Source: Mycobacterium paraseoulense (GTDB lineage Bacteria > Actinomycetota > Actinomycetes > Mycobacteriales > Mycobacteriaceae). Taken from it: a stretch of DNA of 64,000 nt. The position numbers were made by a program, and so were the translations under genes. Positions 7,586-16,831 of this stretch are shown here, piece after piece (position 1 is the stretch's first letter; every line of letters begins with the position of its first letter). The stretch is taken from assembly GCF_010731655.1 (NCBI RefSeq), contig NZ_AP022619.1, positions 1,054,001-1,118,000 on the forward strand, written 5' to 3'. The notes beneath the pieces were generated by a model that saw only the letters and a list, made by a program, of their open reading frames with translations, was not told the DNA's origin and made no database searches.

Positions 7586-7603
7586 GGACCGATCGATCGG
7601 TCC
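7586..7603. promoter_or_regulatory. 18-bp perfect palindrome in the methyltransferase leader
   Basis: GGACCGATCGATCGGTCC is a perfect palindrome near the predicted transcript start (about 7584), 23 bases before the TTG start. CGATCGATCG cores are typical of TetR-type operators. No regulator gene is adjacent, so its binding protein would act from elsewhere. Confidence 0.45.
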
Positions 7604-7625
7604 CGCAGCGGGAGAAGGTAATCAC

Positions 7626-8711
7626 TTGGCATCAAAGGTTCCACCGCCCCAGGTCGCGCGAGCCGTCGAACGGGCCCGCCACCACCTGTCGCGGCTGCGC
7701 CAGCGCTCCGCTCCGCCTGCGGCGGTGATGATGGAATTGATTCTGAACGCGTGGGTGGCTCAGGCGATCACGACCGCGGCGGACCTTGGCGTGGCGGACG
7801 CCCTGGCAGGTGGCCCTCTGTCCGGCGAGCAACTGGCAGAGAGGGTCGGCGCGGACGCCGACGCACTGAGGCGACTCATGCGCGCGTTGATCGGCATCGG
7901 AATTTTCCGCCAACACGGCGACGGGCGCTACGCGCTGACCCCGCTCGCGGCAACCCTGCGCACCGACGCACCCGTGTCAATGGCCGGGATGGCGCGGTGG
8001 GTCGGGTCGCCTCAGCATCGCGAGCACTGGAGCCACCTCACCGACGCGATCCGGAACGGGAATCCGGTGGTCCCAGCACTCCGCGGCAAACCGGTATTCG
8101 AATACCTGGCCGACGAAGCGGAACTGGGTGGGATTTTCAACTCCGCCATGACCAATGTGTCCGAGTTTGCGATCGCGCCTTTGACCGCGGCCTACGACTT
8201 CAGTGCATTCGGCACGATCGTCGATGTCGGGGGCGGACACGGTCGGCTGCTGGCGGCGATTCTGGAGGCGGCCCCGAATTCCCGCGGCGTGCTGTTCGAT
8301 CTTCCGGAGGTCGTCGCGGACGGCCCAGAGCTGTTTCGCAAGTACGGTGTGGCCGACCGCGTCCGGATCGAAGAGGGGTCGTTCTTCGATTCCGCTCCGG
8401 AGGGCGGCGACGCATATGTGCTCAAGAACGTCATTCACGACTGGCCCGAGGATGACGCGGTGCGCATCCTGAAGAACATTCGCGTCGCGGCCCGCGCCGG
8501 CGCGCGACTGTTGCTCTGCGAGTTCGTCATTCCCGGCCACGATCGCGACTTCCACGGCAAGTGGGTGGACCTCGAAATGCTGGTCGTCGCCGGCGCGCGC
8601 GAACGCACCGCGGACGAGTACGGCCGGCTGCTCGACGACGCCGGCTTCCGGTTGAACCGCGTCATCGACACCGTGTCGCCGCTCAGCATCGTCGAGGCGA
8701 CCGCGGTGTAG
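7626..8711 (+). CDS. SAM-dependent O-methyltransferase (plant/hydroxyneurosporene type)
   Basis: 361 residues. The N-terminal dimerisation/winged-helix part reads VAQAITTAADLGVADALAGG and LRRLMRALIGIGIF. The Rossmann methyltransferase core has IVDVGGGHGRLLAAIL (motif I), LFDLPEVV, RVRIEEGSFFDSAP and KNVIHDWPEDDAVRIL, the last containing the catalytic HDW motif of this O-methyltransferase family. It starts at TTG 7626 behind GGGAGAAGG. It probably methylates a hydroxyl on a small aromatic or polyketide-like substrate; which one cannot be told. It is a single-gene transcript with its own promoter. Confidence 0.88.
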   Translation: MASKVPPPQVARAVERARHHLSRLRQRSAPPAAVMMELILNAWVAQAITTAADLGVADALAGGPLSGEQLAERVGADADALRRLMRALIGIGIFRQHGDGRYALTPLAATLRTDAPVSMAGMARWVGSPQHREHWSHLTDAIRNGNPVVPALRGKPVFEYLADEAELGGIFNSAMTNVSEFAIAPLTAAYDFSAFGTIVDVGGGHGRLLAAILEAAPNSRGVLFDLPEVVADGPELFRKYGVADRVRIEEGSFFDSAPEGGDAYVLKNVIHDWPEDDAVRILKNIRVAARAGARLLLCEFVIPGHDRDFHGKWVDLEMLVVAGARERTADEYGRLLDDAGFRLNRVIDTVSPLSIVEATAV

Positions 8712-8959
8712 CCAAGGCCCGCGACGGCCGACCGGCACATGCTCGCTCACCGTCCGGGCTCGAACTCTTAACTTTCGGCCCGGCGCAGACCCGACGCCGA
8801 TGCCGGGTCCACCGGCTCATGCTGACTGGCGTTTTAGGCGATTCTGCGTCCACTTTGCTGAAAAGGCGCTGACGTTTCTCTGGCATCAGCGATAACGGTC
8901 CCGGTGCCGCCCGGTTCTGCCAAGATTTACACGTCATACCGCGGGCTGGAGGGGGCGCG

Positions 8960-11224
8960 TTGCGGTTTCTGAGCCGCCGCACGGGTTACGGGCTGTCTGC
9001 CGTCGTCGTTGCTGCGGCAGGATTCAACGCGCTCGGTTTGTGGGGAGTGGCGACGGCACAGCGGGTGCAGTTCGTCCTCGAGGCGACGTTGTGCGTTGTG
9101 GCGCTACTGGCCGGGCTGCTTGTCCTTCGGCGGGTGGCCGGCCTCGCGCGGTGGTGGCGGGTGACCCTCCTGACGGCCATCGCCACCTTTCTGGCCGCTG
9201 AGGCCCTCTCTCAGCGACTCCGGGCGGCCGATAGCGGCGCGACCGCACCGCCGTCAGCGGTCGTCGGCTATTTCGTTGCCGGACTGCTGTTCGGTGTGGC
9301 GATAGTTCTGCTGGTACGGTCCGGCCACCGGGCGCCGGCGCGAACTTGGGTGTGGGGACGGCAGCGCGTAATTACCGCCGGCCTTGATGGATTGTTGGCG
9401 ACACTGGCGTTCTTCCACCTGGTCTATGTCGCCCGGCTCGGGGCCATGCATGGAGCCGCGCTGCCCAGGTCGACCAACACCGCAGTCGTAACCGGTATCG
9501 CGGCGGTCGAGCTCGTCGTGGTGGTGAGCGCCCTTCTGCTGGCGATGTGGTATCCGCCGTATCGGCCGGGCCGGACGAATTACATGCTGCTTGCCGCCGC
9601 GGTGATCACCCTGACGTCTTCGGACCGGCTGCTGGCCTACCTCCGCAGCGTCGAAGTGGCGCAGCTCGACTTGTGGGTCGGCACCGGATTCGTCATGGCT
9701 CCGCTGCTGATCGCATGGAGTTTGCTGGATTTTCCTCCACGCGCGCGCCCCGAGCACGACGACGAAATGCCGACCAACTGGGCGCAGCTCACCCTGCCCT
9801 ACGTGGGGTTCATGGGCAGCACCGCTCTCGTCACCTTCCACGAGCTCATCGGACGCCGGGTCGACCCCGTCTTCATCGGCACCTACGTTGCGATGGCCGT
9901 GCTTGTCTCGACCCGATACTTGGTGGCGATGCGCGTGCAGCGGATGCTCACCGAACAGCTCATCGACGCCAAACGCCGCCTCGCCCATCAGGCTCACCAC
10001 GACCCGTTGACCCACCTACCCAATCGATTGTTCTTGGCGCAGCGGCTGGACGATGCGATACGCGACGGACCGTTCGTGCTGATCTTCGTCGACATCGACG
10101 ATTTCAAAGAGGTCAACGACCGATTCGGGCACGCCGCCGGTGACGAGCTGCTGTGCGCGATCAGTGCACGGCTCAGGAGTTGTCTTGGTGCCGACGACAC
10201 GCTCGCTCGTGTCGGGGGAGACGAGTTCGCCATCCTCATCTCGGGCGTCGTGGAGGCACCCGAACTCGTCGCCGACCAGCTGCGGGTAGCGCTTCGCAGC
10301 CCGTTCTCGGTACACGGGACGTCGGTGCGGGTGCGCGCCAGCATGGGCCTGGTCAGTCCCGGATGCGACGGCCAGCATCGCACCTCCGATGATCTACTGA
10401 GGCAGGCCGACATCTCGATGTACACCGGAAAGCGGCTGGGTAAGGACACCGCGGTGGTCTACCGGCCGGCGTTCACTGTCGCCGAGGATTTTCCGACCGC
10501 GCTTCGGCAAGCCAAAGGTGGTGCTCCACAAGGCTTTCGGCTGAAATACCAACCCATCGTCGGTCTTCCACAGGGCAACCCGGTCGCCGTCGAGGCGCTT
10601 GCGCGCTGGACCACACCGAGCGGCATACAGATTCCTCCCCAGACCTTCGTTTCCCTGGCCGAAGCCAACGGCATGGGGGCAGAACTCGATGCCCTGGTCC
10701 TCGATCGGGCCTGCGCCGACATCCAATCGTCCGGCCTTGGCTTGGACGTTCATATCAACATCGGCGCCGCGCGGTTGGGCAGCGTCGATTTCGAACGGGT
10801 CATCAGCCGCACGCTTGCCCGGCACGGGCTGCCGCCGCAACGAGTCGTCCTGGAGATCACCGAGACGGTTCCCATAGTGGATCTCGCCGACGCCGCGGCG
10901 GCCATCAGACGCCTGAAAGACCTCGGCATCAGAGTAGCCTTGGACGACTTCGGCGCCGGATACAATTCGCTGACCTATTGGCACGAGTTGCCGGTGCAGA
11001 TTGTGAAGCTCGACCGCGGGCTGGCGATGGGTGTCGAGCCGGGACGAAACCTGACGCTGTATCGCTCAGTCATCGGGCTCTGTGAAGCCCTGGGCCTCAA
11101 CGTTATTGCTGAAGGAATCGAAACCGCCGAGCAGGCTGAGACAGTCTTCATGGCCGGATGCGGCTTGGCGCAAGGCCATCTGTTCGGTCGGGCCACCGAC
11201 CTGACTGACATCGTCGCGCCCTAG
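8960..11224 (+). CDS. Membrane-bound GGDEF-EAL cyclic-di-GMP protein
   Basis: 754 residues. Residues about 1-325 contain eight to ten hydrophobic helices that may form a membrane sensor. The GGDEF domain (about 340-500) opens with HDPLTHLPNRLFL and has canonical VGGDEFAILISG. The EAL domain (about 510-754) has EALARW, NIGAAR, EITET, DDFGAGYNSL, VKLDRGL and EGIETAEQ, so both active sites look intact. The start is TTG 8960 behind GGAGGGGG. It probably sets c-di-GMP levels in response to a membrane signal. It is the second GGDEF-EAL protein within 11 kb. Confidence 0.93.
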   Translation: MRFLSRRTGYGLSAVVVAAAGFNALGLWGVATAQRVQFVLEATLCVVALLAGLLVLRRVAGLARWWRVTLLTAIATFLAAEALSQRLRAADSGATAPPSAVVGYFVAGLLFGVAIVLLVRSGHRAPARTWVWGRQRVITAGLDGLLATLAFFHLVYVARLGAMHGAALPRSTNTAVVTGIAAVELVVVVSALLLAMWYPPYRPGRTNYMLLAAAVITLTSSDRLLAYLRSVEVAQLDLWVGTGFVMAPLLIAWSLLDFPPRARPEHDDEMPTNWAQLTLPYVGFMGSTALVTFHELIGRRVDPVFIGTYVAMAVLVSTRYLVAMRVQRMLTEQLIDAKRRLAHQAHHDPLTHLPNRLFLAQRLDDAIRDGPFVLIFVDIDDFKEVNDRFGHAAGDELLCAISARLRSCLGADDTLARVGGDEFAILISGVVEAPELVADQLRVALRSPFSVHGTSVRVRASMGLVSPGCDGQHRTSDDLLRQADISMYTGKRLGKDTAVVYRPAFTVAEDFPTALRQAKGGAPQGFRLKYQPIVGLPQGNPVAVEALARWTTPSGIQIPPQTFVSLAEANGMGAELDALVLDRACADIQSSGLGLDVHINIGAARLGSVDFERVISRTLARHGLPPQRVVLEITETVPIVDLADAAAAIRRLKDLGIRVALDDFGAGYNSLTYWHELPVQIVKLDRGLAMGVEPGRNLTLYRSVIGLCEALGLNVIAEGIETAEQAETVFMAGCGLAQGHLFGRATDLTDIVAP

Positions 11225-11333
11225 CCGCCGGGCGTCGGCAATCGACTATCGGGGATCGAAAGCGGAGCCGTAGCGGCTACTTGGCGTCATCGCCCGGCCG
11301 CCGATTGACGTCCACCCGGTGCGGCGCTGCCGA

Positions 11334-12152
11334 TCACGACGCGATGAACGCGAGCAGGTCCGGGTTGAGGACATCCGCGTGCGTGGTCAGCATGCCGTGG
11401 GGGTAGCCGGCATAGGTCTTCAACACGCCGTTCGGAAGTAGGTCGACCGCTCGGGGCACCGCGCTGGCGAACGGAACGATCTGGTCGTCATCGCCGTGCA
11501 TCACCAGGACGGGGACGGTGATCTTCGTCAGCTCCTCGGAGTAGTCCTGCAGCCAGGACACCACCGTCTCGTAGTGAGCCTGGGCGCTGCCGGACATGCC
11601 CTGACGCCACCAGTTCGCGATGACCGCCTCGGAAGCCTCCGCACCCGGGCGGTTGAATCCGTAGAACGGCCCCTCTGGCACCGCGCGGAAGAACTCCGAC
11701 CGATTTCCCAAGACCCCCGCGCGCACCGCGTCGAACCACTCCTGGGGTTGCCCGCCCGGATTGTTCTCGGCCTGCATCATGCTCGGGGTCGGGGAGGACA
11801 CCAGTACCGCCTTGGCGACGCGCTCCTGGTGGCGCGCCACGTAGCAGGCCACTTCAGCGCCGCCGGTGGAGTGCCCAATGTGGATGGCGTCGCGCAGGTC
11901 GAGCCGCTCGGTCAGCGCGGCCAGATCGGCCACCCAGTGCTCGATGTCATTGCCGGTGCCGACCTGCTCGGATCGGCCATGCCCGCGCCGGTCATGAGCG
12001 ATCACCCGGTAGCCCTGAAGCAGGAAGTACATCATCTGCGCGTCCCAGTCGTCGGCCGTCAGCGGCCAGCCATGACTGAAAACGATCGGCTGGCCAGAGC
12101 CCCAGTCCTTGTAGAAGATTTCGACGCCGTCCGACGTGGTGATGGTAGGCAT
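11334..12152 (-). CDS. Alpha/beta hydrolase, non-heme chloroperoxidase/esterase type
   Basis: 272 residues. The nucleophile elbow GHSTGG, the oxyanion HGWPLTADDWDAQ, the DRRGHGRSEQ strand, the acid-loop MHGDDDQIVP and the terminal His in YPHGM match cofactor-free chloroperoxidases, which work as esterases and perhydrolases. ATG 12152 is preceded by AGGAAAC. It stands alone between the c-di-GMP gene and a convergent block of shadow frames. Confidence 0.9.
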   Translation of the reverse strand: MPTITTSDGVEIFYKDWGSGQPIVFSHGWPLTADDWDAQMMYFLLQGYRVIAHDRRGHGRSEQVGTGNDIEHWVADLAALTERLDLRDAIHIGHSTGGAEVACYVARHQERVAKAVLVSSPTPSMMQAENNPGGQPQEWFDAVRAGVLGNRSEFFRAVPEGPFYGFNRPGAEASEAVIANWWRQGMSGSAQAHYETVVSWLQDYSEELTKITVPVLVMHGDDDQIVPFASAVPRAVDLLPNGVLKTYAGYPHGMLTTHADVLNPDLLAFIAS

Positions 12153-12402
12153 AGTCGTTTCCTATCACAGTCGCCTCTTTCGGGCGCTCCCGCGATCTGT
12201 GAACGCCAGTGTGACCGCCAGGTTGACATGGGAGCCAGGTGCGCCGTCCGCCGGGAAAGATGGCGCGAATCGTCAACCGCATTGGGACCACAGAGCCGGA
12301 ACCCCTTGGGCTGCAGTCGAATAGAGCTACGCGGCGGGGTCGTGCAGTGTCAGACGCGAACTCGCAGTTCTTATTGTCACCCGCCATATACCTTCGAGGT
12401 GC

Positions 12403-12900
12403 CTATGCCGCATTGGTGGGGCAGGCGCGTGCCAAGGCGGCCATCTCGTCGCCGAACTCCTGGTTGACCCGGGCCACCGCTTTCGCCGATGGCGGCAATT
12501 GCGCTTTCAGCGGGTCTTGCTTGCCCAGGTCGTCGTTCATCTGGTTGGCGTCTTCAATGAATTCGCGCGCCAGCGCCGCAGCCCGCTGCGCGTGGCCCGA
12601 CAGGCCAGGCGCGGTCACCTGGTCGGCTCGCCGCTGGAGGCCGTCGAGCCATGCCTGATAGTCGGCGTCAGCGGGTACCGAGTTTTGTTCGTAGGAACCC
12701 GGCGGCGCGAACCGTGTCTTGGCTTTCAACGAGGCCTGCATGTCGCGATTGAAATCGATGAATTGCCGCACACTCCAACAAGGTTGCGCCCGCTCATCGA
12801 TGCGCCACGCAACGAACAGACCCGCGGCGGCCACGGCCGCGCACCATATCGTCAGCAACCGCCGGGCGGTCCTGCGTGTACGGAGACTGTTTGCGGCCAC
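12403..12900 (-). CDS. Membrane-anchored hypothetical protein
   Basis: 165 residues. One hydrophobic segment (RLLTIWCAAVAAAGLFVAW, about 14-32) is followed by a hydrophilic helical region (CWSVRQFIDFNRDMQASLKA, AAALAREFIEDANQMNDDLG, ARVNQEFGDEMAALARAC) with two Cys near the ends that could pair outside the cell. It starts at GTG 12900. I recognise no family. The general look is that of a mycobacterial cell-envelope protein with an N-terminal anchor. Confidence 0.65.
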   Translation of the reverse strand: MAANSLRTRRTARRLLTIWCAAVAAAGLFVAWRIDERAQPCWSVRQFIDFNRDMQASLKAKTRFAPPGSYEQNSVPADADYQAWLDGLQRRADQVTAPGLSGHAQRAAALAREFIEDANQMNDDLGKQDPLKAQLPPSAKAVARVNQEFGDEMAALARACPTNAA

Positions 12901-13040
12901 GCGATCAACCTAATCGTTGACCGTGCCGCGCGGAACCACGTCGTCGGCGATCAGCCGTCCTCTGTCAACCGCCGGGGACGGCAGGTGTCATGGGCGGTCG
13001 GTGTCACTGCGTCGCGACGCAGCCGGCGGGCGCCGTTCCG

Positions 13041-13385
13041 TTACGCGTGGGGGCAGAAGATGCCCAGGATCTGTTGGCAGTTGTCCTTATTGATGAGCCC
13101 AGGCGGCGGCGGGGGCGGCGGTGCCGGCGGGTTGTCGCCGTCCCAAATGTTCTGGGCGACGTTGCCCTGCCCGAAGTAAACGTAGTAGTAGGTGTGGCAG
13201 ATGTTGTTGTCCCAAATGACCGGATTGGTGACGTGGTTACCGGTCGGCGGCAGAGGTTCCCCTGGGCACCAGCGGTGCGGACCGCCATCGGCGTTGGCGG
13301 TGCCCGCGGCGAGCCCGACACCCGCGACCCCCAAACCGCCGGCCACCAGGGCGGCGGTCGCTAACCGCACGATTCGTCGCATCAT
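13041..13385 (-). CDS. Secreted mycobacterial protein with polyproline run
   Basis: 114 residues. A signal peptide ends near ANA (about residue 32). The mature part contains CPGEPLPPTGNHVTNPVIWD, ICHTYYYVYFGQGN, a run of eight consecutive prolines (APPPPPPPPG) and a C-terminal INKDNCQQILGIFCPHA; four Cys suggest disulfides. Two adjacent ATG codons (13385 and 13382) follow GGAAAGG. It is a recognisable type of small exported protein in mycobacteria; no function is known. Confidence 0.75.
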   Translation of the reverse strand: MMRRIVRLATAALVAGGLGVAGVGLAAGTANADGGPHRWCPGEPLPPTGNHVTNPVIWDNNICHTYYYVYFGQGNVAQNIWDGDNPPAPPPPPPPGLINKDNCQQILGIFCPHA

Positions 13386-13787
13386 GATTGCCTTTCCGTC
13401 GGGTGCGCGCCCGTGGTGGGCCGCTTTCGAGTTGAAGTAGATAACGTGGCCGTCGCTACCAATCCCAATCTCGGCCTTGGTGCCGCCATGGTCGGCACCC
13501 GCGCTCGGCTATAGGAGGCACCATCAGTTGCTGCCGGTCCGCTTGCGAATTCCTTGCGGTGGGCGAGCGCCCGGTCGGCCGGAAATCCAACCCATTTCGC
13601 CGCCACGGCGAGGTAGGGGCGCCGTCAGTCGGAGGGATGGTTGGCGCGGAGCACGACTCTGTGCTGTGACCGTTAAGGATCGTTACCGCAATCGTGATTT
13701 GCGCACTCCTATCATTGGGTTTACGAGAAACCCGACGCTTTCCAACTCAAATACGCCGATCGGCGTCCGCAAGCCTGGAGGGCTGAT
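13386..13787. other. Gene-free stretch between divergent small genes
   Basis: I see no convincing coding sequence here. The only landmarks are a TATCAT -10-like hexamer at 13710-13715, which could serve the + strand gene at 13788, and the GGAAAGG ribosome site of the minus-strand gene at its left end. Confidence 0.4.
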
Positions 13788-14033
13788 ATGACGAGCGCAA
13801 TCGCCGCGCACGAGCCAATCGAGAAATACGCGTCGCACGCGCACGACGATGCTGCTTTGGCGGTAGCGAGCGTCAACGGTAGTGCCTGGCGAGGGCACAC
13901 TGTTCCCGCCGAATTGAAGCCGCGCTGGCGACCCACGGAAGAAGAGATCGTGCGCGCGGCGATCACGGTGATTTTGGTAGCCCTGGCGGCGGTGATCGGC
14001 GTCGCGGCGGTCGCGATCTTGACAATGGGCTAG
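13788..14033 (+). CDS. Small protein with C-terminal membrane anchor
   Basis: 81 residues. A polar N-terminal half (HEPIEKYASHAHDDAALAVA) leads into RPTEEEIVRAAITVILVALA and a hydrophobic end (AAVIGVAAVAILTMG) that forms one helix. ATG 13788 is preceded by GGAGGG. It probably sits in the membrane with the N-terminus in the cytoplasm. No family is recognised. Confidence 0.6.
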   Translation: MTSAIAAHEPIEKYASHAHDDAALAVASVNGSAWRGHTVPAELKPRWRPTEEEIVRAAITVILVALAAVIGVAAVAILTMG

Positions 14034-14178
14034 TAGCGGCACTGCTTAGGTTGCTTCCACCGCTGCAACTGCGAGTCCGCGACCTTGACGACCTCTGTAT
14101 CCGTTATGCTGCCGATACTTCCGGAATGTCGGTGCGCAGTTCGCTTGCGAATAATTTTGCAGAGGACGGCTCTCAGCA

Positions 14179-14643
14179 TTGCCCAGATTGACGTCCGCCG
14201 GTGCAGCTACAGTTGCGCTGCTACTTCTTGTCGCTAGCACGCCGTCCACCGCCTGCGGCCATCAACCCCCAGCGATACCGGCTGCCTCGGTCAACTCAAC
14301 CACCACGCCCACCGCGCAAAGCGACTCATTGACGTTGGCCGGCAAAGCTTCCCCACTGCACGACGTCCAATGCCGCGGCAGCATGGGCGACGCGGTGCTC
14401 GTCACGGCCAAAACGCAGTCCGGCGACAGTGTCATCGTCGACGCCGCGGGCGGCAAGCTCGAAACTCTGGACTTCAGCGCCGATGGCATCGCCTACTTCT
14501 GGGAGCCGACATCGACTGGGGGAGCGCCGACCCCAACGCTGACACACGACGGTGACAATTACACGGTGACTGGGAAGATCAAACAGCTTCACGACTACAC
14601 CAAGCTCACTGATTTCACGTTCAGAGCGACCTGCCCGCATTGA
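14179..14643 (+). CDS. LpqH-like 19 kDa-family lipoprotein
   Basis: 154 residues. A hydrophobic signal (AATVALLLLVASTPSTAC) ends in a Cys, though STAC is a poor lipobox. The mature part follows the mycobacterial 19 kDa antigen pattern: a Thr/Ser-rich linker, a beta-rich domain with paired Cys (DVQCRGSMGD and FRATCPH), and HDGDNYTVTGKIKQL, like the DGSHYKITG of LpqH. The start at TTG 14179 is uncertain. LpqH family members are surface lipoproteins that engage host TLR2; whether this one does is unknown. Confidence 0.6.
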   Translation: MPRLTSAGAATVALLLLVASTPSTACGHQPPAIPAASVNSTTTPTAQSDSLTLAGKASPLHDVQCRGSMGDAVLVTAKTQSGDSVIVDAAGGKLETLDFSADGIAYFWEPTSTGGAPTPTLTHDGDNYTVTGKIKQLHDYTKLTDFTFRATCPH

Positions 14644-14918
14644 GCATCCACGCCCATGCGCATGTTCCTCGACCACGGCGGCCCGGTCGCCGAACCGTCG
14701 TAGGACCATCAGGGTTGATTCATTGATGAAACCTTGTCGTCCCGACGGCTCATTCCCGCGCGCTCTGGAAGGCGGTGCGGCAAGGGGCCGCACGAGGCAG
14801 CACTAGTTCCGGCGATTGGGTAAATACTGAACGGTACTGATGCACAACAGCATTCGCCATTCGAACATAGTGGATCGGATGCCGAGGCTACCTCGGTCGG
14901 GCATCGCCCAGAGCCAGA

Positions 14919-15896
14919 TTAGACGCGTTGCGGGGCAAAGAATTGGACAGTCTCGACGAGCTCGTCGGGCGCCTCCCAGTTCAGCAGGTGTCCGGCGTCG
15001 GGCACCGAGACGAGTCGCGCACCGGGAATGCCCTCGGCGAGCCGGCGCGAATGGCTGAGCGGCGTCGTGCGATCGGCGGTGCCGACCATCACCACCGTCG
15101 GTGTCGTGATCTCGCCCAGCCGCGGGTAGCGGTCCTCACGCGAGAACGCCCGTACGATCGGCAGTAGTGGCCCGTGGTGCTGCATGTGCCGGTTGAAGAA
15201 TTCGACGAACACCGAGATCATGGCCGGCGATGGGCGCGCTCCGCACTGCGCGGCACCGAACAGCGTCGCGACCGTACTGTTGCGCATTAACCGCTGCATG
15301 ATGCCCAGTTGCAGCAACGGGATCTGCAACCGGTTCTGCGGCGCCTCGTCCAGGATGCGGCCCGCCCAGGTGGCGAACAAGATGAGACCGCGCAGCCGGG
15401 CCGCCAAGCCGACGTGATCGAGCACCGCGCGGATGGTAACGAACCCGCCCATCGAGTGGCCAACAAGGACCGCGTCGCGAAGATCGAAATACTCTGCGAC
15501 TGCGGCCAAGTCGGCCGCCATAGGCTCCGATCCGACTCCGTCGGAGCCGAGGGTCGAGCGACCGTGGCCGCGCTGGTCGAACGCGATGACGCGAAACCCC
15601 TGGGCCTGCAGTTCATCCCACACAAGGTTCCACTCCACGACGTTAGCGCTGTAGCCGTGGACCAGGAGCACCGGCGGGCCCTCGCCGGCCACCAACGCAT
15701 GCAGCACGGTACCGTCAGGGCGCGAGATCGTGACGCGCTTCCCGGTGGGCTCGACGATCAGCCGTTCACGGGGGACGGGGTCGGGGTTTCGCCCGATGCG
15801 AATGGTGATCTCCCGTCCCGCGGCCCAGCTCACCACCGCGGTCGCCCCGAGCGCGACCCCCGCCGCCACCCCTGTTCTCACCCGCGATCCCTCCAA
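14919..15896 (-). CDS. Alpha/beta hydrolase with N-terminal membrane segment
   Basis: 325 residues. An N-terminal hydrophobic stretch (VAAGVALGATAVVSWAAG) precedes the fold: LLVHGYSANVVEWN, FDQRGHGRSTLG, the nucleophile GHSMGG, VGTADRTTPL with the acid, and DAGHLLNWE with the His. The start is TTG 15896, with GTG 15881 as an alternative. It is probably a lipase or esterase at the membrane. Confidence 0.87.
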   Translation of the reverse strand: MEGSRVRTGVAAGVALGATAVVSWAAGREITIRIGRNPDPVPRERLIVEPTGKRVTISRPDGTVLHALVAGEGPPVLLVHGYSANVVEWNLVWDELQAQGFRVIAFDQRGHGRSTLGSDGVGSEPMAADLAAVAEYFDLRDAVLVGHSMGGFVTIRAVLDHVGLAARLRGLILFATWAGRILDEAPQNRLQIPLLQLGIMQRLMRNSTVATLFGAAQCGARPSPAMISVFVEFFNRHMQHHGPLLPIVRAFSREDRYPRLGEITTPTVVMVGTADRTTPLSHSRRLAEGIPGARLVSVPDAGHLLNWEAPDELVETVQFFAPQRV

Positions 15897-15947
15897 CCGG
15901 CAGCGTCGCCCGCCGACACGTTACCGTACGCGCGTGTTCGTGGCCCC

Positions 15948-16070
15948 GTGCAGAGATTTCACCTCGACCGCATCCTGCACCTGGAGATCACTGAAGAGGT
16001 CTTTCCCGAACGGGATCCTGCGGTGCTCGACGCGGATCTGTCGCGGTGGCGCACTCGCAGGCTCGGGTGA
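15948..16070 (+). pseudogene. Possible C-terminal remnant of a WYL-domain regulator
   Basis: The frame reads VQRFHLDRILHLEITEEVFP and continues ERDPAVLDADL to a TGA at 16068. The string RFxLDRI...EITEExFP matches the end of WYL domains in YafY/PafC-type regulators. No upstream part of such a gene is present, because the frame runs back over the start of the divergent hydrolase. It looks like a leftover of a deleted gene. Confidence is low because the match is about 30 residues long. Confidence 0.3.
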
Positions 16071-16338
16071 CGCCCGAGAACACCGCCAGGCCCGATGCGA
16101 CCCCGACAGCTCGATAGGCGAGAACTGTTGGGCGCCAAAGCAATACGCAGTGCGTGCGCGGTAACCCGCCATATTCGACTCTGCCGTGTGCCTACCTGTT
16201 GCGGTGTGTTGACGACGCCTCGAAACCACCCCGGAACGACGCTGGGCATGCCCGACATGGGGGCCACGGAAACCGCCTGCTCAATCAAATCTGGGCGGAA
16301 CGAACGACTCCCGAAGGGGCGGGTACGCGTCCGGTGAA
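16071..16338. other. Gene-free stretch
   Basis: No supported gene or clear signal is visible between the WYL-like remnant and the end of the HxlR gene. Confidence 0.4.
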
Positions 16339-16734
16339 TCAGCTGTCAGGCGTCTCGCAGAAACTGGCGGCGGCAGGCAGCCAGGCCGGGATCGGAGGCG
16401 GTGTCGGCCCGGCGGGATCGGGGTCCGTCCACCGGTCGCCCCAAGCCGCCAAGCTTGCGAGTACATCGACCAATGCCATCCCTCGGTCGGTCAGGACATA
16501 CTCATAGCGAGCCGGTTCGGTTTGGTATGGCCGACGTTCCAGGATCTCTCGCTCGACGAGTTCGGCCAGTCGGCGGCTCAGCGTGTGGTCGCTGATCGGT
16601 AGGCGACCTCGGAAGTCGTCGAAGCGGCGAGCGCCGCCGAGCGCCTCGCGCACGATGAGCAGGGACCACCGTTCGCCGACGACGTCCAACGCGCGCGCTG
16701 CGGGACAGTTGTCGGCAGCAAGGGAGTTCCGCAT
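16339..16734 (-). CDS. HxlR family transcriptional regulator
   Basis: 131 residues with the HxlR winged helix: CPAARALDVVGERWSLLIVR, EALGGARRFDDFRGRLPISD, HTLSRRLAELVEREILERRP and RYEYVLTDRGMALVDVL. ATG 16734 follows GTGGAG. HxlR proteins are dimeric regulators, often of redox or aldehyde stress, and act on nearby genes. The gene is divergent from the MBL-fold hydrolase gene, with two matching dyads between them. Confidence 0.92.
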   Translation of the reverse strand: MRNSLAADNCPAARALDVVGERWSLLIVREALGGARRFDDFRGRLPISDHTLSRRLAELVEREILERRPYQTEPARYEYVLTDRGMALVDVLASLAAWGDRWTDPDPAGPTPPPIPAWLPAAASFCETPDS

Positions 16735-16750
16735 TGCTCCACGATAGCAA

Positions 16751-16804
16751 CTTCCATTATGGAAGCAACCGCGCTACGCTCGGGATGACTTCCACTTTGG
16801 AAGT
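16751..16804. promoter_or_regulatory. Two CTTCCA-N3-TGGAAG operators
   Basis: CTTCCATTATGGAAG (16751-16765) and ACTTCCACTTTGGAAGT (16788-16804) are perfect dyads of the same form, 38 bp apart centre to centre. A forward -10, TACGCT (16775-16780), falls between them, so one site covers the -35 region and the other the transcript start. They are the probable binding sites of the adjacent HxlR protein. Confidence 0.65.
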
Positions 16805-16831
16805 AATCAGGACAAAGGCGGAAAGAACCTC

